From Phymorhynchus buccinoides (Eukaryota > Mollusca > Gastropoda > Neogastropoda > Raphitomidae): 64,000 nt of DNA. This document shows, piece by piece, positions 48,335 to 58,754 of the stretch (positions within the stretch are counted from its first letter, which is position 1; every line of letters starts with the position of its first letter). Where the stretch lies: positions 19,660,320 through 19,724,319 of the forward strand of contig CM065704.1 in the NCBI GenBank assembly GCA_017654935.2. The letters run 5' to 3'. The notes below the pieces were generated by a model. The model ran no database searches. It had not been told where the DNA came from and saw nothing but the letters and a program-made list of their open reading frames with translations. The position numbers and the translations under genes are program-made.

Positions 48335-49168
48335 TTACCCGGCCATAGGACGGGTGTTGTGACGGGTCTGTGTATGTGTGTGTGTGTCTGTGTATCGATT
48401 ATCTTAATAACTACTGGACGGTAGAAGAGCTGTGGCCGGGTTAACATTGTTCACAATGCATTTCTAGTTTATGTTTTCTGTCCGTCTGTCTTTTTTTCTG
48501 TCGGTGTGTCTATGTCTTTTTGTTGTATATCTGCTGTTGTCTTTCTTTCTTTCTTTTCTTCTTTTGTTCCTTACAAAACATTCTTTTAGGGAGATACTAT
48601 TGCATTTGTAAACAAATTCTTTTTTTCTTTCCCTTTTTTTGTCCGGTTTCGCTGAAATTTTCAGAAACATTGCAGGACCTTATGGGTATGTGACATTTGA
48701 ATTATTAAAAGATTTCGCCGAATTTTCGGCAAAATATGGCCGCGAAATCGGCGAAATTACAATCTTGAATATCTCACGGCTGAACGGATTTCGTTCACAT
48801 TTTAGAATTTACTACAAAGTGGATTTGCAACACTTCCGGTATAACACCGAACCGGAAGTGACGTCACAAAACTAACTATTGGATTTTGTAACCCTTACTC
48901 TGGCCCAGGTCTGAAAGGAGTTTGTTGACAATATGCTAAATAGTTTGGACGTTATTCAAATTTATGTAAATTTGGTTGTATCAATTTCATTATGGAATTT
49001 TATTATTGGGGGGGGGGGGGGGGGGGGGGTCCAGGGAGCTGCATAGGTCCTGGGTTCAGGTGTAGTGGTTTTGTGGGGCCCAGGGCCCAGGGGGGGGGGG
49101 GAGGGGGAGGGGAGTCCAGGGAGCTGCATAGGTCCTGGGTTAAGGTGTAGTGGTTTTGTGAGGCCCGT

Positions 49169-49238
<70 letters not shown>

Positions 49239-49284
49239 GTCCAGGGAGCTGCATAGGTCCTGGGTTAAGGTGTAGTGGTTTTGT

Positions 49285-49324
<40 letters not shown>

Positions 49325-49813
49325 GTCCAGGGAGCTGCATAGGTCCTGGGTTCAGGTGTAGTGGTTTTGTGGGGGCCCAGGGGGGGGGGGGGAGTCCAGG
49401 GAGCTGCATAGGTCCTGGGTTAAGGTGTAGTGGTTTTGTGGGGGCCCGGGGGGTGTTTTATTATTTTTCATCCGACTTCGCTGATATTCGCAGAGCAATT
49501 GAAAGAAACTATTCTAATGCCAGATGTCCAATATTAAACCGATTGGCCAAACTTCGGCCGAAATATGGCCAAACATGGGCCAAAGGCAAAACTTTAATCT
49601 TCAATAAATTGAAACGGCAGCACGGAATACTTTCATTTTTTCAGTGTTTACTAAAGAGTAAAATTGCAATACTTTCGTTATAAATTCGAACCGGGAGTGG
49701 TGACAAAAATTGCCAAATATGGCAAAATTGTAATATTGAATAACTTTCAAAATGGCTGTTTAGGGAGAGAATCCTGTCATGTTTGCTCTCAAAGACAAAC
49801 ATAAGCCATCTAG
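48335..49813 (+). repeat. Helitron-like repeat interrupted by a G-rich minisatellite
   Basis: Modules at 48640-48990 and 49465-49750 match those at 39530-40145 (atatggccgcgaaatcgg, caacacttccggtataa). The right end carries atgtttg...caaacat (hairpin about 49779-49802), then aagccatCTAG at 49813 before T, a Helitron 3' end form. The left end is not fixed; a low-complexity tgtgtgtgtctgtg stretch near 48370 resembles the 5' portion of the 37-kb Helitrons. Confidence 0.55.
49008..49452. repeat. Poly-G minisatellite, 5 units
   Basis: A 48-bp unit gtccagggagctgcataggt..cctgggtt(a/c)aggtgtagtgg..ttttgtg is repeated five times, separated by G runs from about 12 to nearly 40 bases. The runs vary sharply between units. 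Both strands give proline or glycine runs that are not genes. Such G runs form quadruplexes readily and their lengths in an assembly are unreliable. Confidence 0.93.
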
Positions 49814-50029
49814 TTTGTTTTGTTTTTGTTGTTGTTTAACAGCTGCTGTGGTTGTCATCGTTTTGGTCTCAAATATATGCATTTTCAAATCGGTAATGTC
49901 GTCCGTGATGGGCCTATTAGTCAATCATATCCCGAAAAGTAGTGAATGATTTGAAGTTTATTTAAAGCAATTACTGTGCATGCTTATATAGCTGTCGTTC
50001 GTGATTATTGCCATGTTCTGTGTTTTCAG

Positions 50030-50097
50030 AGAGCTGACTTAAACCATGGGGAAAGAGGAGGAGGAATTCGAGGAGATAGAGGCGGAGATTAAGGATG
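50030..50097 (+). CDS. SLC17-family transporter, first coding exon
   Basis: The exon follows a good acceptor (tctgtgttttcag, ending 50029), so an upstream untranslated exon is expected; it was not found. ATG is at 50046 in the context aaaccatggg. The 17 full codons give an acidic cytosolic start (MGKEEEEFEEIEAEIKD), and the exon ends in phase 1 at a consensus donor (g|gtgagt, 50098). The exon at 62634 begins in the matching phase and continues with a SLC17 N-terminus. The link between them across 12.5 kb rests on phase, splice sites and the acidic SLC17-like N-terminus, not on transcript data. Confidence 0.72.
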
Positions 50098-50261
50098 GTG
50101 AGTACTCTTAAGTCTTTTTCTTGTCATGTTCTCGTTACAATTTATCTACTGTTGGTTTTCTTCGGATATCTCAATGGAATTCAGTCCGTTGTCTTTTTTT
50201 CTCAGTTTTATCTTTCTTTGTAAGCTATACCTTTTTCCCCCTTGTGCTCCTCTATTTGTTA

Positions 50262-51290
50262 TTTGTTCGGGGAACTATTGTTTCTGTCTGGTCCGTCCGG
50301 CGTCCGTCCGGCGTGCTTCCGTCCGGCTATTCGTCAGTTTTTCTCAAAAACTATTCAGTCTATCATCATCAAATTTGGTATACTAGTTTGCCAAGATGCA
50401 AGCTATCCACTGATGTATTTAGTTTTACATTAAGGTCAAGTTCGCGCCAGTTACGGGGTTCAAACCCCAAAACACATAATCGCTAATATCTCGCGACGTT
50501 TTGCATGTATTTCAATGCAGTTTTTGTCACAACATTTCTTGATGAATAACACAGTTGTCATGAATTTTTATGTGCGCTCATGTGCGCATGATCGCGCGCG
50601 CTCAAATCACAGGTCCGAACCCCAAGGCTATGACTTGAAAATTTCACAAAGCATTGTTGGAAACTTCATGGTTTGAAACTCTATCTGTTGACTGATGATT
50701 TGATGTAAATATTACAAGTGAACCTGTAAGCCAAGTGAACTCCACCAACACGGCTGGAAACACCCAGAGACAGAGAAAGAGACAGAGAGAGAAAGAGAGC
50801 GGTGAGGGAGAGAGACAGAGACACACAGAGAGAGAGAGCGGTGAGAGAGAGGGAGAGAGAGAGGGGGGGGGGGGGGTAGCAAACAGTTGGCTGTAGCACT
50901 GCGGCTCACACTTGACTACTGAGTTCCTGCACGCGTGTGCTAGCTTGCTGGCATCGCCGAGTCTTGCTTGCCTCAGTGACTGGCTGGATGGGGGAAGGAG
51001 ATGCATTAGGGGAGGAGGTGAGTGGGTTTCACGATAGGTGGAAACTAAATGATCCCAATTGAACGGCCGTGCCTAGGCCCTTTGTGTCACAGGCCAGATA
51101 TGTCCCACTTCTTTCCGGCCATCCATCTGTCCGTCCTGTTTTCAGTTCTCAATGGTCTCCCCGCTGTGTGTACAGCCGACACATTCGGATTTCGGAGTAG
51201 CTCGGCGATGCTGCGAGGGGACTTTGCAGCCGCTTGGCGTTGCACTTGTTCCTGTTGTCGCGCCCTGTTTAACAAACAGATCAGATGACG
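50262..51290 (-). repeat. Composite dispersed repeat, copy 2
   Basis: Inverted counterpart of 24185-24730. gttcggggaactattgtttc with ccgtccggcgtccgtccgg words lies at 50262-50340, followed by gcaagctatccactgatgta and ccgaaccccaaggctatgac by 50640. After a GA/C-rich insertion (50760-50880), aatggtctccccgctgtgtg and acattcggatttcggagtag (51150-51200) form the second block. All of it lies inside intron 1 of the SLC17-like gene. Confidence 0.82.
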
Positions 51291-51699
51291 AGAGACAATT
51301 TTGTTGTTGTTGGCAATTTGATATGCATTGTCATTACCAACATAGGTCTTATGACAAGGGAGGAGAGTAATGGACAATTATACAATACAAAATCGCCATT
51401 GTCAACGTCAAAACAATTAAATCCAGTTAAAAAATAAAGTAGTAAAAGAAAACAACAAAAAAACATTATTTAATGCTCACATCGTTCCATTTCCGTGTGG
51501 CCAAACATCAAATGAAAATAAACATCTAATCTCTTGTTTAAAGGATTTCCTCCTTTGTGTTTTATATTAAAGAGAAGAGGAGGAGTTCTATCTTTTAAAA
51601 GAAGTGTAATATTGGTCGACCACCCAAACTTAACGACTACCTTAGAGTTGTATTCCTGTACATTTGCACTCAAAACAATTCTAACGATGACGACGAAAG

Positions 51700-51853
51700 A
51701 GAGAGAGAGAGAGAGAGGGGGGGGGGGGGGGGGACGGACGGACGGACGGACGGACGGACGGACGGACGGACGGACGGACAGACAGACAGACAGCAGACAG
51801 ACAGACAGACAGACAGAGAGGATGGGAGAGAGAGAGAGTGAGACGAGAGTGTG

Positions 51854-51887
<34 letters not shown>

Positions 51888-51890
51888 ATG
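51700..51890. repeat. GA / poly-G / (GGAC)n / (CAGA)n / (GT)n cluster
   Basis: Consecutive short arrays: GA 51700-51717, G run to 51733, (ggac)n 51734-51779, (caga)n 51780-51817, GA, then (GT)n 51857-51886. Confidence 0.95.
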
Positions 51891-51957
51891 CACGCACGTG
51901 TGCTTTTCTCTTTGGTGAGGTATTTGTTATGGTTACCTTGCGTGTACAAACTCTATT

Positions 51958-52110
51958 AAGGGCCAGCCACACGTCAGCTAAAATCGCACGACTGTACGAT
52001 ACGATTCGATCACGTGATCTCGAAGTGCGAATCACATTTGTTCTTGGAGACCACGCGATCGAATCGTATCATACAGTGGTACGATTTTAGTGGACGTGTG
52101 GCTGGCCCTT
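51958..52110. mobile_element. Foldback MITE-like element
   Basis: aagggccagccacacgtc at the left and gacgtgtggctggccctt at the right are perfect complements. Complementarity continues inward (ctaaaatcg/cgattttag, gtacgatacgattcgatc/gatcgaatcgtatcatac), so the 153 bp folds on itself around a short core. No coding content. A CA-rich tract follows. Confidence 0.85.
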
Positions 52111-52449
52111 GCGCGCGCACACGCACGCACACGCACACACACACACACACACTCACACACACACACACACGTACGCACACGCGCACACACCAACAGCACC
52201 ATATTAGCGCCCGTTTAATTAATAACCATATGAACGTTGTTCGCCAAACAAAATAATAACGGACGTCATTATGATTAATTGCACGCTATGAATGCATTCG
52301 TTCGAATACAGTTGAATAAACACTTATGAATGAGAAACTGTCGTTCAAGTTTGAAGCAGTTGACATACATTATGTAGCCGCTTAATGAAGAGAGAGACAG
52401 ACAGATACACAGAGAGAGACAGACACACAGAGAGACAGACAGACAGATA

Positions 52450-52455
<6 letters not shown>

Positions 52456-52498
<43 letters not shown>
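52456..52498. repeat. (GA)n microsatellite
   Basis: About 21 GA units. Confidence 0.95.
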
Positions 52499-52501
<3 letters not shown>

Positions 52502-52639
52502 AAGTCAACAATATTTTTATGTTTAGGCCTCTGGCCCATAACAACAGGAATAAACAAATACACCGGGCAGCTTACATTTCAACAAGACATTGATTTCTAA
52601 GTACAAGAGCTTTGTTTATGAACATATATACTTATGTTA

Positions 52640-53235
52640 TTACTTGCAAGTTTTCACAAGCTTTCGCACGTATGGCGAGTTAAACAAAGATGGATGCGTG
52701 AAATATTTTTGTGGAATAAAGTTTTCTCTCCGTTCAGCATATTTAGGACATACCAACATAAATGCATCACAACCAAAGGGCAAGATTTATCAGCTAAGTG
52801 CGAATTATACTGTAGAAAACTGTCTTTAAGTGGAGACATACCCATTCTAAACTTCACAAAACACTTTTGCAAGATATTGAACCACTAAAAACTGAATAGA
52901 TTACAAAATAATCATGGTTTTCAATAACAAGTGCATCATGCCATTTGTGACTAAATGAGTCGATGAGTCTTTGCTTAAATTCGTTAATAACCAACCGTAC
53001 ATTACCCACACCTTCTGCTTCCCAACAAACCAAAACCTATAGAGAACATTAGTGACACGACACGCCCAAGTTACATACTTCTGTAAACCTAATAACATAT
53101 TATAACGTTTTGTGGGGTATCTGCCTCCTCCCATGCCTAAGATCCGAAACCAAAATGTTATACTTTTAGCATAGGTATTTACAAACACAGGGTGCCTTCC
53201 TGTTTCTCCGTAAATTGACTGTCTTGGCGCTTTGG
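52640..53235 (-). pseudogene. Third LINE, C-terminal fragment
   Basis: The minus frame at 53235-52901 reads VNTYAKSITFWFRILGMG and YNMLLGLQKYVTWACR, the post-RT region of a LINE. A further frame to about 52650 may be its end. It is separated from the RT core (53440 onward) by the foldback element at 53240-53435. Confidence 0.65.
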
Positions 53236-53239
53236 GACT

Positions 53240-53435
53240 AAGGCCTCGTACACTGTGCATGCGGAAATATGCGCAATCCGTAAATAAGTAAAAGAAAGAA
53301 GGGTACAAAAAATGTTTTTAGGGGAAATTCGGACATGTGCGCAAATCCTTTCCCTTCTTTCTTTTACTTATTTTCGGATTGCGCACGGGTTTTCGCACGG
53401 AATCTCCGCATGTATGTGTACGTACCCAACACAAA
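53240..53435. mobile_element. Foldback element inserted in the third LINE
   Basis: gcatgcggaaatatgcgcaa / gtaaataagtaaaagaaaga at the left mirrors tctttcttttacttattttc / ggattgcgcac...tccgcatg at the right. Relatives are at 35935-36060 and 36465-36610. LINE coding sequence lies on both sides. Confidence 0.75.
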
Positions 53436-54645
53436 AAACGTTCCATTTCTGATAAATGAATTAATTCAATAATATATATATTCTTGGTCAGGTGTCAAAC
53501 ACCAAATTTAGGAACCATTAGTTAATATAGGTTGAATCTGACAATCAAGCATTTAAAAAACCACTTGTGGAGAATTATCGCCTATCGTCCATAATATTTT
53601 GATAATGCCTGAAACACCTTTTCTTGCCCTATCTGCTAAATCTTTAAGTGTATGTGAAAATGTAAGTCTTGTGGAGAGATAGATACCAAGATATTTGTAC
53701 ATGTTCACTATTTGCAACTGTTGAAACAACCATATTTCAGATGCCCACCATTCCTGAAAACAACATTTGTTTTTTTCAAATGGAGACGCTTTGATGTATT
53801 AGATAAAATAATTAACTGATTCTGAAGTCCAATAATACTATCCTAGAACAAAGCAACGTCATCTGCAAATAGTAGAATAAAGAATTCAATGAGTTCAGGT
53901 GACAACTGTATGCCATGCTTTCCATTACCAAGAACATCTTTAGTCAGTTCATTTATAAATAATGAAAAAAGAACTGGTGAACAGATTTCCCCATGTTTTA
54001 AGCCCCAAGGACAGAAAAAAAGCTTCAGTTAAGTCGCCATTTACACGTACTTTGGCTTTAACAATATTATGCATACTTTGCAAGGCATGCAGAATCTTTC
54101 CAGGTGAGAAATGTTCAGATAATACTTTTCATATTTTGTCCCTATTAAAAGAATCGAAGGCATTGCGAAAATCAATAGAGTTTTCTACGCCTTAATAATT
54201 GTTTCTGAATAAAAGAGACTAGAGTAAAAATGTGATAAAAAATGTCCCTTGTACAGAGAGTTTGTCCCTACTAACAGAAGCGTAGGCCTTGTGAAAATCA
54301 ATAAACGCTACATATAATTGTCTATGCCTTAATATTTGTTTCTGAATCAAAGAGACTAGAGTAAAATTGTGATAAAAAATGTGATCAAATGTGCTGTTTT
54401 CTCTAAACCCTGCCTGTTCCTCCCCAATTATGCTGTTTGCTTCAATCCATTTTGTAAACGTTTGTTCAATTTGAAACTATGACACGTGCTAGAAATATTT
54501 AATAATGATATGCCTTTATAATTATCTGTATTATTGAAATCACCATTTGTATAAAGATGTTGTATACTTGATATAGACCAATCATCAGGAAATAAACCAT
54601 TATCAAACAGAAAATTAGACTCCACAAAAACACCTGTGTTGGCCT
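53436..54645 (-). pseudogene. Third LINE, reverse transcriptase core, degraded
   Basis: Reading minus strand from the right: NGLFPDDWSISSIQHL and NTDNYKGISLLNI (RT motif 1, about 54600-54500), IDFRNAFDSFNRDK (motif A, about 54185-54140), GEICSPVLFSLFINEL (motif B, about 53990-53945) and LFADDVALF (catalytic box, 53846-53870). Frameshifts and stops separate these, so it is dead. The motif A segment is tandemly duplicated (54137-54240 and 54241-54385). The clade is uncertain; no RNase H was seen. Confidence 0.8.
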
Positions 54646-55425
54646 TCACTTCTGTCTCCCTGACTTCTGTCTGTCTCACCTCTCTCACTTCTCCATCTCC
54701 GTTCTCTGCAGAAACCACAATTTCCTATCGCACATTTCTCGATTCATCCCTCATCCAGCGCCTAGGCACACTCCAGCGTGTGCGTACGTGCGTACGTGTG
54801 TGTGTGTGTGTGCGTGTGCGTGCGTGCGTGCGTGCGTGCGTATGCGTACGTGCGTGTGCGTGCGCGTGTGTGTGTGTGTACGCCTGGGACATTTGCTTGG
54901 GTGTATGTGTGGGTGCTGTATACATATGTGCACACATGGATTTGTGTGTGTGCGTTTATATATATATGTGCGTATGTGTGTGTGTGTGTGTGTGCACGTG
55001 TGAGTGTGTGTGTATGTAAGCATGTGCCTCAAACATTTGTGTATATGTCTGTAACCATCCCACCCCTTGCACGTGCGTGCGCACGCACACTTACATATAC
55101 CCCCCCCCCCCCACCCACACCCACCCACCCCCCCCCCCCCCCCCCCATACACACTACATTGATATGATTTCATACTCACTATGCAATTTTGCTCCTTTGG
55201 CCCTGCCTAATCTGTATAACTCTCTTTTTCTCTATACTGATTTGTGCTCACATTCCCATTCGCCACAGTCCGCTCTCCACCCCCCACCCCCTCCTGATTT
55301 GTGTCCCTTCCTTGTCAATCTGCCATTCTCCTCTCAACTGCCGACGAAGAGCCTACGCTCGAAAGCTTCACTCATGACTCCTTCAACAGGTCGGTATTTC
55401 CTCTTCCTTTTTTTGTTTTTCATCA
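54646..55425. repeat. Insertion of GT/CGTG-rich and poly-C sequence in the LINE
   Basis: This block separates two LINE halves. It holds GT/ACGT arrays (54778-55016), poly-C runs (55101-55146) and the hammerhead-like words at 55336-55370. Its low-complexity frames (127-177 aa) are not genes. Confidence 0.8.
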
Positions 55426-56365
55426 GAAAATTAAACAGTTTAACAAGAAAAGGGGTTATGTGTTCTGCACTACTCTTAAAAATATCACCAACTAAGCCAT
55501 CAGGCCCTGCTGCCTTATTACGTTTTAATGCTTTGATTGCATATTTCACCTCATCTGTAGATATGGGTATTGTTGTGAGTGTTTGTGTTTATGGTTTTGA
55601 AGCCCTCTGAGCTGGAAGTTGAAAATTAAACTTGAAACTTGGTACATTTAGGGGTTCACAGTCAACGTTACTGTCAGTGTGTGCATTACTATGTTCTGCA
55701 CTAGACTCTGTTCCCTCCAAACCAGTATTAAAGACACCTCTAAAATGGTCACACCACTCTTTACTGCTGATTGTGTTTTGAGCCCCACACCTTGGATCGT
55801 GCTCCAACATTTTGTTGGATCATTTAAGTTACTTTGTACCTCATTATTGACTTTTTCTTTGTGATTTATTTTCTTAAATCAAAGAAGTTATTTATATTAT
55901 CTCCGTTTTTGAGAGTACGCATTCCTACCATTGTCTAGATCCTTTCTGGTTGAGTGTATCTTTACTTAATTGAGCATTACATTTTTTTTAAACACTGCCT
56001 GAGTTTTTTCCTTTTCCTCCAGTGTATATCAAACCATGTCTTTTGCTTTTCTGTACCAATGAAAATGGTTGTCTGCATACATTTACCAGCATCATAAATA
56101 TTTATTGAACTGCTTAAGCGTGTCGTTCACATCTACTTTGATCGTAGCAGTTGCACTGCAGAGAAAATCATTGACTGCATCTTATCTAAAATCTCTGCTT
56201 CTTTTTCATGAGTCCACCTGTATTTTGTAATTGAAAAGGATTTCGACAGGCCTGGCTCTGTGGAAAACTTGCCAGTGGTTTCTACATGCAATTCTAAGGG
56301 TACGTGCTTAGATTCAACCATAGGCAAAACATTCATTTTCTTACACTTTGACAATAAGCTTAGGG
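55426..56365 (-). pseudogene. Third LINE, linker and RT start
   Basis: AIKALKRNKAAGPDGLVGDI followed by FKSS (about 55545-55475) is the N-terminal RT signature (A.GPDG). Upstream, ISSKEWCDHFRGVFNTGLEG (about 55790-55720) and YRWTHEKEAEILDKM (about 56222) are the usual linker between endonuclease and RT. Frames are broken several times. Confidence 0.78.
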
Positions 56366-56583
56366 ATTACCAAAAGAGTTATTCCATTAGAATTTCTGTA
56401 GGTTTCAATATCTGTTACATTAGGTATTAGGTACTTTATAGTGACAGAGGCGTCTGTGTGAAATTCGTGTTGCTCCCACCTGGAGACCGCGTCGCAGCCA
56501 GAGGCACGCCACTCACTTTTTATTTCTTATTTTAATTTTATTTTTTTGCATGCGATTTTTGTGTGATGATGAGGAAAGAAAAG

Positions 56584-56602
56584 GGGGGGGGGGGGGGGGG
56601 GG
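56584..56602. repeat. Poly-G tract
   Basis: A G homopolymer of 19 bases in the LINE-SINE junction region. Confidence 0.9.
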
Positions 56603-56699
56603 TAAATTTTGACCAAATTACAACTATTTCGTTGCCACTGGGTTTAAGGTATGCTAAGTTGCATTGAGTTGCTTTGCAAGATTATGCGCTATATAAGCA

Positions 56700-56888
56700 T
56701 TATTAATTATTATTATTATTAAGTGCATGGGTACATGGGACCTTGGTTTATCGTCTCGTCCGAAAGACTCCACGTTCAGACCGTAAGGCCTAGTGCAAAG
56801 TGAGAGGAAAAATCCACAGTACCCAGGTTCGAACTCGGGTTTACTTGACACGAGGCGAACGCGCTACCACTGTGCCACTCTACACAAA
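56700..56888 (-). mobile_element. tRNA-derived SINE
   Basis: On the minus strand a tRNA-like head carries an A box (tggcacagtgg, complement at 56868-56878) and a B box (gttcgaacc, complement at 56826-56834), about 35 bp apart, as in pol III promoters. A body segment gtctttcggacgagacgata follows, resembling a core shared by many invertebrate SINEs, then a (taa)n tail at about 56703-56723. The head ends right beside LINE endonuclease sequence, so the SINE inserted into the LINE. It has no coding function and depends on a LINE RT in trans. Confidence 0.85.
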
Positions 56889-57505
56889 TCTCATATATTC
56901 CATCAATAGGGTCAAAATGAGTTGCATTTAGGCAACGTGTTCTAGAATTAAGTTCAACACATAAAATGAATGGGACATTTCCAAAATCTCTAAGTAAGTC
57001 TAGAAGAAGTGATTCATGCATTGTAACGCCATTATAAATATCAGTTTCATCATAATACGGTGATTATTCAGGAGGAATGTACATTCCAATCAACAGACAA
57101 TTGGTGCCGGTTCCAAGAAGCTTGTGAGAGAGTCTTAGGATTAGGACAACAACATTGTCAAATTCAACATGTATATGTTCAACATTTCTTAATTCTTTAC
57201 GTACAAACACCATCAGAAAGACGACCATGAACAGTGTCAGACACTTTGACACCAGGTGACACAAAAGGTACACAGGACTGAACAAATGAGTCTGCAACAG
57301 ACTCAACAAATAGAAAAACAAAATCATAGTTAGAAACAAATAAAGGATATTCCAATTCATTTGAAAAGGAAAATAAACCCTCAACATTGTATGTTGCAAA
57401 ACGTAGTAAAAAATCATTCATATATCCATTCAAATGTTCTGTGTAATCATAACGGTTACTGTTCTTTGAATGGTTATTGGTCTCTGCACGCAGGTGAGAG
57501 TCCAT
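56889..57505 (-). pseudogene. Third LINE, endonuclease domain, degraded
   Basis: The ORF2 start is near 57505 (MDSHLRAETNN). FATYNVEGLFSF and YDFVFLFVE are the first endonuclease motifs, LLIGMYIPPE (about 57070) the middle one, and a changed catalytic loop FILCVELNSRT (about 56960) corresponds to the usual GDLN. Two frames are needed, so it is inactive. Confidence 0.78.
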
Positions 57506-57539
57506 TTTACCAGGGCCATGACCTGCTCGTTATTTATCA

Positions 57540-57930
57540 ACACTAGAGCAAGTACTGCTTTGCTCAGCATCATCGAAATTCCCAGAGTTTGGTCTGTTAA
57601 CAGTCCCGACACTGGGCAGAGTGCTTTGCTGTGAGACTGAGCGATTGCGGGTCATCATAGGTTAGCCTTTAGCAATACTGTCCTTAGTGCCACTGGCCCC
57701 TTTTTTTAATTCCCATCCTTTCCCCCACAGCCCCTTCCCAACATTTCCATTTTTACCCCTACCACTAGATATAGTTTCCCTTTCTTTCCTCCCCTCATTA
57801 GTTGGCCCAGAGTCGTCATGAAAAACAGGACGTGGAGAACCGCGTCCCATGCGGAAGGTCCTTGCGGGCTAGGGGTATTCACTCTAGTTGGGGCAGGGTT
57901 GGGACAAGGGGAAGTTACTACAGCCACACT
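57540..57930 (-). pseudogene. Possible ORF1 end or leader of the third LINE
   Basis: A minus frame of 42 residues beginning MMTRNRSVSQQSTLPSVG (about 57658-57533) ends just upstream of the ORF2 start. A Gly/Lys-rich frame lies before it. Assignment rests on position only. Confidence 0.35.
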
Positions 57931-58320
57931 CGATGTCGCCTCAGCATCATGGTGATCTGGCCCATCTGAGGTGGTCGTGAAATGTGTGGCTATTGTTCAT
58001 GAGTCTCCATTACAGTATATGCCTGTTTACGTGCATGCCTAGTAGTCCCTCCGCTTATGGGATAATATGAATGGCAAATTTCAAGTTAGGTTTAAGCCAT
58101 GTCCTTTGGCACACATGTACCTTAGACCCTCCTCTAACATAAAATGATGGGAAACACCTTCACAGCTGGTGGTTTCTGTGAGAAACAGGCCCCTTTGTGA
58201 CGTCACTATGATACCGATATAATAACGCTATTACCACTTGCGAATCCAACTACATTATGAGTTATTGGGATTTGCGAGTGTGATATTGTTTTTATCCTAT
58301 CTTAAGTGGTTTGCTGTTTT

Positions 58321-58680
58321 TCACACGAGGTCGGGGACTATCCGTGTGCCAAACCGGAAGCGAATCAGTTCAGAAACGCGCGCTAGACGCCGCTTCACCT
58401 TTTCACGAATAACTCCGCCGTTTCTTAACCGAATCGCCTCAAATTTGCTGTCAGGCTTGCTATGACCCGGGCAAAGCATGGCAGGAAATTTGAACAGCAT
58501 CCATTCATAAATACGCGCGATATGCACCAATTTACAGCTTCGCTCACTAGGCGAAACATCTGTCCAAATCGGCACTTTACTGCTTTAGCACTGCCTCCGG
58601 GCATTGCCTCCAGTATTGTTCCCACAATCTTTGTATTTACAAATGCCCCACATGCCGAAAGGCCGAACTAAGTTGACTTT
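58321..58680 (+). repeat. Helitron-interior module
   Basis: gactatc[c/g]gtgtgccaaa, cggaagcgaatc and gccgtttcttaaccgaatcg match the interior of Helitron unit 1 (37262-37420). It probably forms the 5' part of the element ending at 59499; a TC 5' terminus was not found. Confidence 0.7.
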
Positions 58681-58754
58681 CAGTTCTTTTTTCTGTTTTT
58701 GTCCTTTGCCAATCTACGATCGCAAAGGAGTAAGTTTTCGTTCAGGTTTGTTTC

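Noticed and set aside
49003..49683. Proline- or glycine-rich frames of 60-100 aa
   Set aside because: They arise from G/C homopolymers in the minisatellite.
54636..55610. Frames of 127-177 aa around 54.6-55.6 kb
   Set aside because: They run through GT arrays and poly-C; the real signal is the broken LINE on the other strand.
56811..56880. A functional tRNA gene on the minus strand
   Set aside because: A and B boxes are present but the body continues into a SINE core and (taa)n tail, and a full cloverleaf with a clear anticodon stem was not evident.
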